In this document: positions 1 through 11,389 of the stretch, one piece after another
Layout of the letters: the number at the start of each line of letters is the position of its first letter
Position numbering within the stretch: position 1 is the first letter of the stretch
NCBI RefSeq assembly: GCF_030269925.1
Contig: NC_085128.1
Coordinates: 9,116,501-9,180,500 of the forward strand
Direction: 5' to 3'
DNA: 64,000 bases
DNA from: Bombyx mori
Lineage: Eukaryota; Arthropoda; Insecta; Lepidoptera; Bombycidae
The notes under the pieces: generated by a model
What the model was told of the DNA's origin: nothing
Databases searched by the model: none
The model's input: only the letters and a program-made list of their open reading frames with translations
Translations under genes and position numbers: made by a program

Positions 1-71
1 GCTTAGCGTCAGCGTGTACTCGTTTTTGTCATGCATGTGCGACTCTCGTAACATAAGTGACAATGCTGTGC

Positions 72-323
72 TTACTGGTGGTAGGACCTCTTGTGAGTCC
101 GCACGGGTAGGTACTACAACCCTGCCTATTTCTGCCGTGAAGCAGTAATGCGTTTCAGTTTGAAGGGTGGGGTAGCCGTTGTAACTATACTGAGACCTTA
201 GAACTCATATCTCAAGGTGAGTGGCAGCATTTACGTTGTAGATGACTATGGGCTCCGGTAACTACTTAACACCAAGTGGGCTGTGAGCTCGTCCACCCAT
301 ACATGCAATAAAAATAAAAAATA
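72..323 (+). repeat. Bm1-type SINE, 5' truncated
   Basis: The block opens with TTACTGGTGGTAGGACCTC and ends at an A-rich tail after GAGCTCGTCCACCCAT. The same about 250-bp block recurs many times in this window on both strands. It lacks the tRNA-like head seen in the longer copies near 17.2, 29.3 and 42.2 kb. The family name Bm1 is from memory of silkworm SINEs. Confidence 0.85.
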
Positions 324-389
324 GCTTGAAGTCGTTAACATGGAATAATTTGATAAAAAAATCCAATATTGGCAGCATTAAAGCGGCAT

Positions 390-478
390 CTGTAGACCAT
401 CAAAAGCCATAGACATACCTCACGCGCCCGCTAGGCGTAGAAATCTTACATGAGGCTCGGTCCCCTGCCCGAAAAAAA
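390..478 (+). repeat. LINE 3'-end fragment
   Basis: A short stretch ends in GGCTCGGTCCCCTGCCCG followed by seven A. The same kind of end, a GGTTCGGCCCCCGGCCCG stretch followed by A, is found at 32276-32300. I read it as the 5'-truncated 3' end of a non-LTR element. The clade cannot be told from so little sequence. Confidence 0.45.
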
Positions 479-659
479 CACTAGTATTATATCGGTAACT
501 AACATAGAATCAGAAGACGTTTGACAAAAAACATGAATCGTATTAATAAAATTATCAACATATATTTACCTACATATAAGTTTCAAGAACAAACAGCATT
601 TGGACCGTCGATAAAGAATGCAAAAATACCCTCTCAGTGGAAGGTTTGCCTTTTTCGTT

Positions 660-1110
660 TCATTAAACTAACGTTAAAAGATTGTATAATACAGCAGTCG
701 TGAAGCATTATAATTATAATTTACACATTTTATTCGGTGATAGAAAAATTGTCGAGTTTTGCGCTATTTTTGTTCCGTTGTTGCGTATAAATCGTTAACT
801 TGTAAAGAGGTCAACGCAAAAGCTTACTAAGGAGTATTTGTATAACTACGTCCATCACGGAAAATTCATAATTCCTAAAAGAAAGAAAATTACTTAGTGG
901 TGCATATTGTTTTAATAGCATATTAAATTTAGCGTTGGGAAACTACTGGGCATATCTAATTCTTATAATAATGGAAACCTATTACAAGGTCTTTGTTAAG
1001 AGCTTTAATAAAACTACCCATTAAAATAAATGATCAAAACGGTTATACATTCGGTACAATGCTTCACGACTGCTGTATTAAACAATCTTCGAACGTTAAT
1101 TTTGAAACGA
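660..1110. repeat. Inverted repeat pair with about 345-bp spacer
   Basis: The arm at about 667-712 reappears reverse-complemented at about 1058-1105. The shared core contains AATACAGCAGTCGTGAAGCA, and similarity extends over roughly 45 bp with a few differences. No transposase ORF lies between the arms. It could be a MITE or the remains of a DNA transposon. The right arm runs into a 24-bp perfect palindrome at 1104-1127. Confidence 0.6.
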
Positions 1111-1579
1111 CAAAATTTTGTCGTTTCGTAAATTAGCCAGGACAAACAAACAGAAATATATTATAATTCATGTTTTGGTCTCGGTCAACTACAAATAAAT
1201 TTATGACCTTAAAAGCCTTTAGTCCGAAATCGGTGACAAATACTTCAATTTATTTTTATTTCGATTGTAATCTACATACATTGAAACCCGTTAAAGTTAA
1301 TCTTTTATAATAATAGGCTATTTGGAATTTTTGGTGTTTTGTATGTTGCACGGGTTTTTTTTTCTGAATTGTTCCGCCCACCACCCACCGTCGGCGTAAA
1401 GTTCACCATGGATACATTGTACCCATCTTCAATGCGTTTCTAGAGATATTTATTTATTATTTAGCTCCCCAGTGTTTCCCGAGCGCTACGGTATGTACTA
1501 CTTCAAACGAGGTTTGAAAACAGTCCTTAGGAGCAAGGTTGTTCCCCTAGCATTGTTAATATCGTTGATCGATAAGTAA

Positions 1580-1830
1580 TTTTTTTTTCTACCTATCCTG
1601 ATACTGATAGCCTTGAGAGGTGTTTTGCAGAATCTACTACCGGATCGGAAACGCGACCCATTGAGAAGATCCGGCAAGAAACCAGTGGGCTGTGTCTATG
1701 GGTTAATTTATTCGTCGAGTCCTTCGTTGTAAGCGAAGGGTTCGGCCAGGATGGTAATCGGTGCTTGACGTACCTAAAAGCACTGTTAATGGATCGAGAG
1801 GATCCGTAATGACGTGTTTAGGGCGACGTC
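1580..1830 (-). repeat. Jockey-type LINE 3' tail, minus strand
   Basis: The block starts with a T run and then contains CTACTACCGGATCGGAAACG and AGAAGATCCGGCAAGAAACC. It is the reverse complement of the tail that follows the intact jockey ORF2 (58520-58600) and of related tails near 14.7, 16.4, 28.7 and 37.5 kb. It is therefore a 5'-truncated LINE copy. Confidence 0.7.
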
Positions 1831-1924
1831 GACTGTTTACCGATAAGCCAAGAGGTGTTGTATATGCTTACTAGGCTGCACTAAAAGTACCGGGAATGGA
1901 ATATTTCCACTGTCCCTGTCATAT

Positions 1925-3203
1925 TAAAATCTTCTTAATTGAAAACTCCTTGGTTTTAAAAATCGAATACCATTTATTTATTTAAAAAAAGATTCTCAGT
2001 CTTGTCACGAGGTTTTGTCAAACTTGTTTAGTCGTTGAGAAAATGGAATTGACTCGAGAAAATTCAAGAGCGATGATTTATTATGACTTTCAAAGTGGTT
2101 TAACACAAAAATAGTGTGTTGACAGGATGATTTCTGCATTTGGTGATGAAGCCCCATCCAAAACCACAATTTATCGCTGGTTTGCTGAGTTTCAACGTGG
2201 ACGTGTCAAGCTCAGTGATGATCCCCGTCAAGGTCGTCCAAAAACTGCAGTCACCCAAGAAGACGTTGACGCTGTGCGTAAGCTGATTGAGGAAGATCGA
2301 CATGTGACATACTGCGAAATTCAGGCAACTTTAGACATTGGCATGAGTCAAATACAAATAATCTTGCACGAACAATTAGGTGTAAAAAAATTGTTTTCCC
2401 GATGGATACCGCATTCGCTCTGTGAAGAGCAAAAAGCGGCTCGCGTTACTTGGTGCGTCAGAACTCTCGAAAGATTCCACGCAGGATCCTCAAATGCTGT
2501 ATACAACATTGTATCAGGTGACGAATCCTGGATATACGCGTACGAACCCGAAACAAAAAACCAGTCACGAGTTTGGGTGTTCGAAAATGAGTTAAAGCCA
2601 ACAAAAATTGTTCGTTCACGGAGTGTTGCAAAAAAAATGGTGGCCACGTTTGTCTCCAAAGCCGGCCATGTTACGACTATTCCTCTTGAGGGACAAAGAA
2701 CGGTTAATGCAGAATGGTATGCTAGCATTTGTTTGCCACAGGTCGTTTCTGAACTCCGCAAAGAGAGCTGCAACCGCCGCATCATCCTCCATCACGACAA
2801 TGCGAGTTCTCACACCGCGCACAGAACAAAAGAGTTTTTAGAGCAAGAAAACATAGAATTATTAGACCATCCGCCGTACAGCCCCGACCTAAGCCCTAAT
2901 GATTTCTATACTTTCCCTAAAATAAAGAATAAATTGCGTGGACAGAGATTTTCATCACCTGAAGAAGCTGTGGACGCCTACAAAACGGCCATTTTTGTAG
3001 GCGTCCACAGCTTCTACTAAACCTACTAAACTAGCCTACAAAACCCCAACTTCCGAATGGAATGGTTGCTTCAATGATTGGTTCCATCGTATGGAAAAAT
3101 GTGTCAAATTTCGCGGAGAATACTTCGAAAAGCAATAAATACATTTTGAAATAGTAATGTTGTGTCACTTCGTTAAATCCCGAAATTTTCAGTGCCGCCC
3201 TCG
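1925..3203 (+). mobile_element. mariner DNA transposon, damaged copy
   Basis: The element carries a mariner transposase gene (2043-3138, damaged). Its right end reads toward GTGCCGCCCTCG and is followed directly by TA at 3204-3205, the usual mariner target dinucleotide. No matching left inverted repeat (CGAGGGCGGCAC) is visible upstream of 2043, so the left end appears lost or rearranged; the left boundary given is a guess. Without its left end the copy should be immobile. Confidence 0.85.
2043..3138 (+). pseudogene. mariner transposase (DD34D), broken
   Basis: This encoded a cut-and-paste transposase acting in the nucleus on the element's inverted repeats. The likely start is the ATG at 2043 (MELTRENSRAM). 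An in-frame TAG at 2112-2114 interrupts it, and the next ATG is at 2127. The helix-turn-helix (TTIYRWFAEFQRG) is followed by the catalytic motifs GDESW, HHDNASSH and SPNDF. Numbered from 2127 the three Asp are D132, D224 and D259, with 34 residues between the last two, so the DD34D triad is intact. After VDAYKTAIF the frame enters a fold-back duplication (2964-3014) and stops at 3020. The normal C-terminus (SEWNGCFNDWFHRM to the stop at 3138) survives in another frame. Length fits the family's usual 340-350 aa once the breaks are ignored. Confidence 0.93.
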
Positions 3204-3205
3204 TA

Positions 3206-4879
3206 TGTGACTAAAATAGTCCTTGACATATTCATTAAAATTGGTATGAAACCCGACCTCCTTTAGAATCTACTCCTATTTTGTAGTAGTGTGCTATAGA
3301 GTTCGCCTGTAATCTAGGCTTAATAAATAACTAGACGTGTTCTGCAGTTTTACCCGCATTCAATTTGTAATTCATAAATAATAAAATACACTGCATTTTT
3401 CCGTATTAAAAAAGGTTGCTTGTGTCACTCTCTTGTTCATAAACCAGCTAATTTATTACGAACCCGCGAACACTCTCGTATTTATTATGGCATATATACA
3501 CGTCGTCGCCTGGGTCACGTCATTTACCGCGATAAAAATTATCCTGTTTGTTAATCCAGGCTATAAACTGTCTTTGTGCACATTACAACTCAAACATGCA
3601 CCGATATTAATAAAATTTATATAGATAGAGTAGATTGTTCAAACCTACTGCGATATTCTTGATTTTACTTAATTAATTATTTAATTACTATTACTGATTA
3701 AACTATATATTTAATTAAATGATCAAAATAGTTGTTATGAAACTAATCCTGATACCAGAAGCGTAAAGTCGTATGTACTCTTTGTTAAAATCGCTAGCAT
3801 TTTTATTAAGTGTTTTCTAAAGTTTCAAATACTAGGTTATGGATTTCAGATGAAGTATTTGAAGAAATCGTGTTACGAATGATAATGCTTACTATAATAA
3901 GCCTGTAAAGCAGTCATCCGTACCGGTTCGAGGAACAAGAGATAGTCGTTATGTAATAAAACTGAAACCTTGAAATGTCTCAAATTTGGTGACATTTACG
4001 TGGTCTATGGATATTAGTAGCCAGTTGTAAAAAAATTATACTATGAACGATTCATTTCTTCACTTTGTATAAGAAATAACAATAAAAATATTTAAATTAA
4101 AAAACTTAACTGTCGTGCAAAAACCAAAATAAATGTCACTCGGGACAATGGAAGGATTCTAATGGTACCACACATCGAAATCTCGTCAGAAATTTAAGAG
4201 TTTTGGTGCAATTAAGGAATTTACATAAATACCGTGATAAATTACTTTCATTTTGGGATAGTTGTCTAAAAACCCAGTTTTTTTTATATTTAATATTCGC
4301 CCGGGTAACGAGAATCTAATTTAATTATACCTTATATTACGTTTGTTGTCAATTGTTTCTCACTGAATCTCGATAAATTCTTCAAGCAATACTTATAATA
4401 CTTCAATGCACCCGTGATTCAAATGTCGAAATATACACGTAAAATAATTTACTTATTATGAAAATTTATTTTAAGTGTCTTAGAACCAGATCACGGGTTA
4501 TTTGGGCAAATTTCATTCGTTCCGAAAGGTCGCTTACATTAAAATGAAATAAAATTCTACAAGGAGCTGAATAGTTATTTCTAAATGTCTCATTTTATGT
4601 GTGTTCAATAAGGTCACGATTATTTTGAATTCAATTTTGGTAGTGATCCGTGATCATTCAGTTCCTAAGCGCTATGACATTTTCTGGTTTAGTGGCTTAT
4701 CTATAGCCCTGGCTTTGTCCACGTCGATTAGCGATGGTCACCGGTTTCCGTAAATCTGCCGGTACGATTGACTGTCTTCGTGAGTAATAGAAGATGCAGG
4801 AATTGAATATGCGATTAGGAAGCGAATTACTACACATTTTGTTGACTTTATTTTGTTTGATTTTCCTCAGATCGCCAGT
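3206..4879. other. AT-rich intergenic stretch, no gene seen
   Basis: I see no convincing coding, RNA or repeat structure here. The single short ORF near 3433-3624 has no recognisable motif. Confidence 0.6.
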
Positions 4880-5215
4880 CTCTCTTCTTCAACCTGTATT
4901 GCCACCCAATGCTGCGTGTAGGTCTCTTCATATGCACTTCATACCTTTCGGTCTCTTGCCCTTCGCATCCAGACCTTATCAGTTATTTTGGTTGTCTGTT
5001 CGACGGTTTGGTTGTTACGACGTCCAGTAAGAGGTCTCCACTCCAGTACTTTTGTGGCCCACTGATTGTCAGTGCGACGGCATATGTGGTCAGCCCTCTT
5101 TCACTTTCTCCGAGCAATCATTTTGGTTATGCCAGTCAAACCAGTTCTTCGGCGAGTTTCGGCGTTGCGCACCATATCTCACAGACAAATGCCTAACATA
5201 GCTCCAGTAACTATT
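4880..5215 (-). pseudogene. RTE-type LINE, C-terminal fragment, decayed
   Basis: On the minus strand the translation, with frame changes, gives RRTDNQWATKVLEWRP and TGRRNNQTVEQTTK. This is the region after the reverse transcriptase core of RTE-like non-LTR elements, usually RRxDxRWxxxVLEWRPxxGRR. It is broken by frameshifts and truncated at both ends. The assignment is by remembered motif, not by search. Confidence 0.6.
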
Positions 5216-5424
5216 GATTTCCAGATCGCCAGTCTATATTTGTTATCGCATTATTTATGAAATACACTTTTAATATGATTGATAAAGGAGGTTCTAGTCA
5301 TTTTTTAAATTTTCTTAAGAAATAAACAATATATTGGTTAGATCGGCTTACTGAATTTTGGGGATAATTTTTTATTCAGATTTATATATTTATCATAAAT
5401 TTGGTATGAAATTACTAATGATAG

Positions 5425-5768
5425 TCGTCGTCGTCCTTTGGGATCTTCCCGGAGATGAAATCTCGACCTATCATCAGGACGGGTACCAACGAAGTCGGGG
5501 TTTCGGTGCATATTATCCGGTACCGTAAGTTTCGTCTAAGCCGTAAGCCGGTGTGGTGGAGCTTGATGGAGCTTAGTCGGTAGTGCTGAGGGCGGGCTTT
5601 GCGCGACCCAAGCCACTTGTCTCCTCACGTGCCTTTATCAAGACGTAGTCTCCTAGGAGGAATTGGGGAAAAGAAGGATCTCGGTCTTCTCTCTTTTCTC
5701 TGGAGGCACCGTAGTCCGACCTAATTCGGTCTAGTACCACCCTCGACCGGGCGTTAAAAAAAAGAACG
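5425..5768. repeat. GC-rich repeat, probable LINE 3' region
   Basis: A 330-bp island much richer in G+C than its surroundings ends in GGGCGTTAAAAAAAAG, which looks like the poly(A) end of a plus-strand retrotransposon. It holds no clear ORF. The composition resembles the R1-type and jockey-type LINE pieces elsewhere in the window. Confidence 0.4.
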
Positions 5769-6420
5769 TTATTGTTCCAAGTGGAAGCGGAGTGCTATAC
5801 ATGTAACTAACAAATCAGGCCTCTGTTATCTTTTGAAAGAAAGGCCGAACGGGAATGTACCTATGGGTGAGTGGCGTGTTATGGCCTTTATTCAAAGTAT
5901 AATTCATTAAAAAAAATCTACAATTGAAAATCTAAATAGGTATTGCATTTCACCCCGCAATAGGCCCGACCAAAAAGACATGAATTCTGATACTGGTAGC
6001 CCATTTGCGCATTTAAGCCCTTGAAAAGTCATCAAATTTTCTGCCTTACTGCCAGTAAAGTTTGTGTTGATCAATCCTTTCTCGAACACAAATATGTAAC
6101 GCGAATATTGATATATTGTTTGTTGAATAAAATATATTATACAGACTGATGTTTGTGCCGGTGTGCTAGGTTACTTTGTTGATTATAATACAAATGTATA
6201 ATATGTTTTTACGTGCTACAAAATGTGTAACGAGAAAAAGACAGTGAAAAAGCTTACTGAACCAGATTCAAATCAATGCATGTCAAACGAGGCGTGAAAA
6301 TTTTGCAACATGATGTTTTTGGACGATAAGAATGTTGTCGACCACAGTAATTAATATACAAATGCAAACATATTATGACAATATCAATGCCGTATTGCGT
6401 AAAATTGTTCGATGAAACGG

Positions 6421-6456
6421 TATAAATATAAAAAAATCTCATCAAACTACATCAGT
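6421..6456 (+). promoter_or_regulatory. Core promoter of CPR-A: TATA box and initiator
   Basis: TATAAATA at 6421-6428 is followed by the arthropod initiator TCAGT at 6452-6456. The spacing of about 31 bp is what insect RNA polymerase II promoters use. Transcription from here gives a 5' leader of about 30 nt before the ATG at 6483. Confidence 0.8.
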
Positions 6457-6482
6457 TAACCAGCGCATCTTCTCTAGTCAAA

Positions 6483-7615
6483 ATGAAATTCTTTGTGAGT
6501 TATTTCAATAACCATATATTGATACAACAAAAAAAAAATTGTTAATTTTAAAATTGTTATTAAATTTTGAATTTTATTGCAGGTGGTATTCGCAGCTGTT
6601 GTAGCTGTTTCGGCTGCTCAGTTTGGAGGATTTATCCAGTCAACTCGGATCCCTGGCTTCCCTCGGCCTACTATACCACCACCTCCACCACCCAGACCGA
6701 CCATTCAGGCTATTCTTCCTAACCGTGTCGCAACTAATGAGCAGGCTGCTGAAACTATCAGTTATCAGAACGAGATCCTCCCTGACGGCAGCTACAGCCA
6801 TGGGTAAGTGATCTCCTCCTGTAAACTGAATTGTTGATATAACAAATTAAAAAAAAATATATAGTGTTATCAGTAATTTGTTAAATACTAAAAGCTATTC
6901 AGTTAAATCAAGGCTTTGGTGATTTAGTAAATAATAACCTAGAGGTTGTATTTGTTCTAAGTTATTCTAATAATAGAAAAATCGATTATGATCAAGAATG
7001 ATAAGAAATGATAATATGGTATGCTCTCAAAGATCTTTGTTAAATGGTTTAATTGAAAATTCTTTTAAGGTTTGAGACTAACAACGGAATCTCAGCTCAA
7101 GCACAAGGAACTCCTCGTGACTTCGGAGGCAATCCTCCCGTTGTGCCTGTAGTATCCCAGGGATCGTTCGCCTGGACATCTCCCGAAGGTCAACCAATCG
7201 TAATTACCTACATCGCTGACGAGAACGGCTACCAACCTCAGGTAAAAGTTTGATCCATAATATTTAAAGGAGCATTTGTTTGGTTTTTGCGAGTATAATA
7301 AACACAAGATTAACTAGTGAATGAAATTTTAATTGTAATTATGAAAAGTATTGAGAAACACTTATTTAGTTATTTTTATTACAGAATGTCAGTTTCTTAA
7401 ATATTGCACAATGATCGATTGATTTCATCTCATCGCTGATGACGCAATTTTTTTTTGAATAAGTTAAATTTTCGTGACTTAATCTTTAAATGTGTTTATT
7501 AAAACATCTTTTGTTTCAGGGTGATGCTATCCCCACTCCACCTCCAATCCCAGAAGCCATCCTCAGGGCTCTGGACTTCATCGCAAGAAACCCACCAGCG
7601 CCCCAGAAGAAGTGA
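6483..7615 (+). CDS. RR-1 cuticular protein CPR-A (4 exons, 166 aa)
   Basis: A secreted structural protein that binds chitin through the extended Rebers-Riddiford (RR-1, chitin_bind_4) domain and is typical of soft cuticle. Exons are 6483-6494, 6583-6803, 7070-7241 and 7520-7615; all introns have GT-AG ends and the total is 501 nt. Exon 1 encodes only MKFF. The signal peptide runs across the first intron and likely ends after VSAA (residue 16). A proline-rich stretch with PPPPPP follows (residues 28-45). The RR-1 domain spans about residues 62-147, with DGSYSHGFETNNG, the core [25 protein letters not shown], and then DAIPTPPPIPEAI. Poly(A) signals AATAAA lie at 7773 and 7829. The intron 2 phase (2) and intron 3 phase (0) match CPR-B and CPR-C. 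The product class is certain; I do not claim a specific published name. Confidence 0.95.
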
Positions 7616-7772
7616 ATTAACCTTAACTGAAATGAATCTTAGAATTTAGTTAATTTAAGTGTAGTCATCAATCAATTGAATTCTATTGCCATATTTGAAA
7701 ATGTATCGTTATAGTTCTCTAGTTTGATCAGGTCAAACATATTGGCCTTTGTAAATGTGATATATTAAAGTA

Positions 7773-7834
7773 AATAAAAGTACTCGTTGAAAGATGTTTA
7801 AAATAATTATAAAAATATTAAATCCGCGAATAAA
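7773..7834 (+). promoter_or_regulatory. Poly(A) signals of CPR-A
   Basis: AATAAA hexamers occur at 7773-7778 and 7829-7834, about 160 and 215 nt after the stop codon. Either could define the mRNA end. Confidence 0.6.
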
Positions 7835-8160
7835 GTTTATTATACAAAATTATGTTTTTTGGTGTTTATTCTTATCATTTTTACAAGCTTGTCTTTTATA
7901 TTATATAAAAAAGTAAATTATAAATAATAAGAAAATATATATTTAAAAACTGGGCTACAAAATTATGACTCAACACTTAATTTGACAGATTTAATTTTTT
8001 CACAAAATGTTCATTAAAATACTATTCATTCATTATTAATAGCATTATTCTATTATGATTAATTCAAGTTTTTCTTGGGAATTATTACGTTTCTATCGGT
8101 GTATCTATAATAAGTAAATTTAAATTTATTTGTAGGTAATTTTTTTGGTATTTATTACTC

Positions 8161-8230
8161 ATGGCTTGTAAGTGGGAACGAGCTGACGGCCCTAATGTTG
8201 GTAAGTGGTTACCCACAAACATCATAGCTG
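8161..8230 (-). repeat. Decayed Bm1 fragment, minus strand
   Basis: GAACGAGCTGACGGCCCTAA and GGTAAGTGGTTACC correspond to the minus-strand start of Bm1, compared with the well-kept copy at 46519-46600. It lies beside the 117-bp array, which carries the same Bm1 region on the plus strand. Confidence 0.5.
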
Positions 8231-8380
8231 AAATCCTTAAGATGAATAATAAGATAACAAGTCCAGCTTTTAATTTTATTGTATTACGACTGTCCCGCCT
8301 ACTATGGATGACTGCTTCGCAACATAGGCATATTTGTTGTAACTACCCGTAAATATGATATCGCGATACGCCCTGCGATA

Positions 8381-9882
8381 GTGGTCAGTAAGTATTAATG
8401 TTATTGGTAAGGATATATTCACATTGTGATGACTATAGGCTCCTGTAACCACTGGACATTTGCGGGCTGAAAGCTGCTTCATTTAGATGTTCAGCTAGTG
8501 GTCAGTAAATACTAATGTTATTGGTAAAGGTATATTCACATTGTGATGACTATAGACTCCTGTAACCACTGGACATTTGTGGGCTGAAAGATGCTTCACT
8601 TAGATGTTTAGCTAGTGGTCAGTAAATACTAATGTTATTGGTAAAGGTATATTCACATTGTGATGACTATAGACTCCTGTAACCACTGGGCATTTGTGGG
8701 CTGAAAGATGCTTCACTTAGATATTTAGCTAGTGGTCAGTAAATACTAATGTTATTGGTAAAGGTATATTCACATTGTGATGACTATATACTCCTGTAAC
8801 CACTGGACATTTGTGGGCTGAAAGATGCTTCACTTAGATGTTTAGCTAGTGGTCAGTAAATACTAATGTTATTGGTAAAGGTATATTCACATTGTGATGA
8901 CTATAGACTCCTGTAACCACTGGACATTTGTGGGCTGAAAGATGCTTCACTTAGATATTTAGCTAGTGGTCAGTAAATACTAATGTTATTGGTAAAGGTA
9001 TATTCACATTGTGATGACTATATACTCCTGTAACCACTGGACATTTGTGGGCTGAAAGATGCTTCACTTAGATGTTTAGCTAGTGGTCAGTAAATACTAA
9101 TGTTATTGGTAAAGGTATATTCACATTGTGATGACTATAGACTCCTGTAACCACTGGACATTTGTGGGCTGAAAGATACTTCACTTAGATGTTTAGCTAG
9201 TGGTCAGTAAATACTAATGTTATTGGTAAAGGTATATTCACATTGTGATGACTATAGACTCCTGTAACCACTGGACATTTGTGGGCTGAAAGATGCTTCA
9301 CTTAGATGTTTAGCTAGTGGTCAGTAAATACTAATGTTATTGGTAAAGGTATATTCACATTGTGATGACTATAGACTCCTGTGACCACTGGACATTTGTG
9401 GGCTGAAAGATGCTTCACTTAGATGTTTAGCTAGTGGTCAGTAAATACTAATGTTATTGGTAAAGGTATATTCACATTGTGATGACTATAGACTCCTGTA
9501 ACCACTGGACATTTGTGGGCTGAAAGATGCTTCACTTAGATGTTTAGCTAGTGGTCAGTAAATACTAATGTTATTGGTAAAGGTATATTCACATTGTGAT
9601 GACTATAGACTCCTGTGACCACTGGACATTTGTGGGCTGAAAGATGCTTCACTTAGATGTTTAGCTAGTGGTCAGTAAATACTAATGTTATTGGTAAAGG
9701 TATATTCACATTGTGATGACTATAGACTCCTGTAACCACTGGACATTTGTGAGCTGAAAGATGCTTCACTTAGATGTTTAGCTAGTGGTCAGTAAATACT
9801 AATGTTATTGGTAAGGATATATTCACATTATGATGACTATAAGCTCCTATAAAGGCTGGACATTTGTGGTCCGAAAAAGGCT
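8381..9882 (+). repeat. 117-bp tandem array, 13 units, Bm1-derived
   Basis: The marker GTGGTCAGTA recurs at 8381, 8498, 8615, 8732, 8849, 8966, 9083, 9200, 9317, 9434, 9551, 9668 and 9785, exactly 117 bp apart each time. Inner units are nearly identical. The first and last are the most diverged, as expected for an array kept uniform by unequal exchange. Part of the unit (GATGACTATAGACTCCTGTA to ACTGGACATTTGTGGGCTGA) aligns with the Bm1 3' half (GATGTCTATGGGCTCCAGTA to GTGGGCTGTGAGCTCGTCC). It holds no coding sequence. Confidence 0.95.
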
Positions 9883-10384
9883 TAATATATTGATTTTATT
9901 TTTACCACGTGCCACCTGGACCTAGAATGAATTCCTCTCCATTTGTGTTTCACGAGAGATAAGTCGTTTTTAACGAAGCTTAAAAAGTCCCCTCGTTAGT
10001 TTATAAGGTGGGCAGTATGTTTTTTCTATTGCATAGACGGGTTAATGAGCTTACCGATTACCTGTTGTTAAGTGGTTGCAAAACCTCATGAATAGCATAT
10101 TAACTTATGTATATATATAAAACAACAATATCTTCAACCATCTTGAGCTCTTTGGTAAATCATAACGGCTGCTCTAAATACTTAAAACCGGAACGCAATA
10201 CTGATCCACATCAGAAACTCAGAAACAGGACTGTGGTATCTACACGTGTACAAATACACGTGGTGTCGACACAAAAAAAATGGGTACCTGCGGGATTTGC
10301 TCTTCGGCTTACCAAGGTCCTATTCATTACTGGTGGTGTGTTGAATTGAAAGTTCAAAGAAACGAAGCTTCCACTTGTGCGATT

Positions 10385-10500
10385 TGTAGGGCAGGGTTCC
10401 TATTATTCTGATGGAACTGAAACTTTTACTTTACCGTTTTGAAGGTGGGTGGCAGCATTTTGAAATCCATTTAAGACCAGGCGGGCCGTGAGCACGTTTG
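10385..10500 (+). repeat. Decayed Bm1 fragment
   Basis: GAAGGTGGGTGGCAGCATTT and AGACCAGGCGGGCCGTGAGC match the 3' half of Bm1 with many changes. This is an old copy. Confidence 0.55.
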
Positions 10501-10589
10501 GTTAGAAAATGACAGGTTCAAATGATTGAATTAACTACGGACCTATTTTTTCAATCAGCAAATCATTTCTATATAAGAAACATCGTTTA

Positions 10590-10835
10590 AGGTAATTAAA
10601 TAAAATTAGGACAGGTACAAAATTTACTTAACGGAAAACAGTTAACTGTTAAGTCCTGCATCCCGACGAAACTTGAGATTGTAACTGTAACCTTTGGAGG
10701 TTTCGGAAGTGGCGCTTCTATATGAATCTGACGAGTACGGCCGTGCTCATTCAAAGAGAGTCCCCCCGAATCGATTTTTGTGTGCTCCGGTATCTTCTTA
10801 ACATCAGGTGGGCTGGTAGTTTGTTCACCCATCAA
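10590..10835 (+). repeat. Possible decayed jockey-type LINE scrap with Bm1-like end
   Basis: GGAGGTTTCGGAAGTGGCGC and ACGGCCGTGCTCATTCAAAG resemble the part of the intact jockey ORF2 that encodes WFRKWRIDINPAKSTAVLFQ (near 57750-57810). A Bm1-like end (CATCAGGTGGGCTGGTAG) follows. The stretch has no open frame on this strand. Confidence 0.35.
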
Positions 10836-11239
10836 GTTCTATGAAAACAATCACAAAAAAAAACAAAAAGTAAGATACTAAACTTAAAATAGATTACCTT
10901 TAAAAATATCAATCTAAATATTTTATTACTTAGACCTTGCATTGTTACCTCATAAAACAGGATCTTAAATGAAAGATGCTGTCAATATTAACATTTAACT
11001 TTTCGTCTCGACGAACGAAATATTTATGTAAATCGGAATACCAGATTTCGCAGATAATAATAATTATGCGATCACGCTAGACCGTCAATTTATTGCCTGA
11101 TTATTAGTAAGTTATGTTTCATCGATGATTCGCCAAAACATTTTCTTTTTCTTTTCGGAACTATTTTAAAGATTTAAGTTATCTATTATAATTTTATTTT
11201 ACTAACGATGAAAAACTCTATGCTATGATAATTTGGAGT

Positions 11240-11364
11240 CCCTAAAACAATCTGTACGATTGGCAGTGAAAAATTTTCCCATGGAAAGAGTGCGTGCTGC
11301 TATTGATAACTGGCCTCAACGTTTAAAGGACTGTATTGCAGCCAATGGAGACCACTTCGAATAA
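11240..11364 (+). pseudogene. Tc1/mariner-like transposase, C-terminal fragment
   Basis: The plus strand reads MERVRAAIDNWPQRLKDCIA and then ANGDHFE followed by TAA at about 11362. This is the usual C-terminal end of insect Tc1/mariner-like transposases (xxRVRxAIDxWPxRLKxCxxAxGGHFE). The catalytic part is missing. The 16-bp terminal-type sequence at 11390 directly after the stop fits the end of such an element. Confidence 0.65.
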
Positions 11365-11389
11365 GCTTTTTATACTTTAATTTTTTTTT

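Noticed and set aside
2348..2785. 145-codon minus-strand frame inside the mariner
   Set aside because: Shadow of the transposase reading frame; its translation has no known domain.
8381..9882. Regular direct repeats that might be called a CRISPR array
   Set aside because: Whole 117-bp units are repeated with no unique spacers, no cas genes are near, and the DNA is from an insect.
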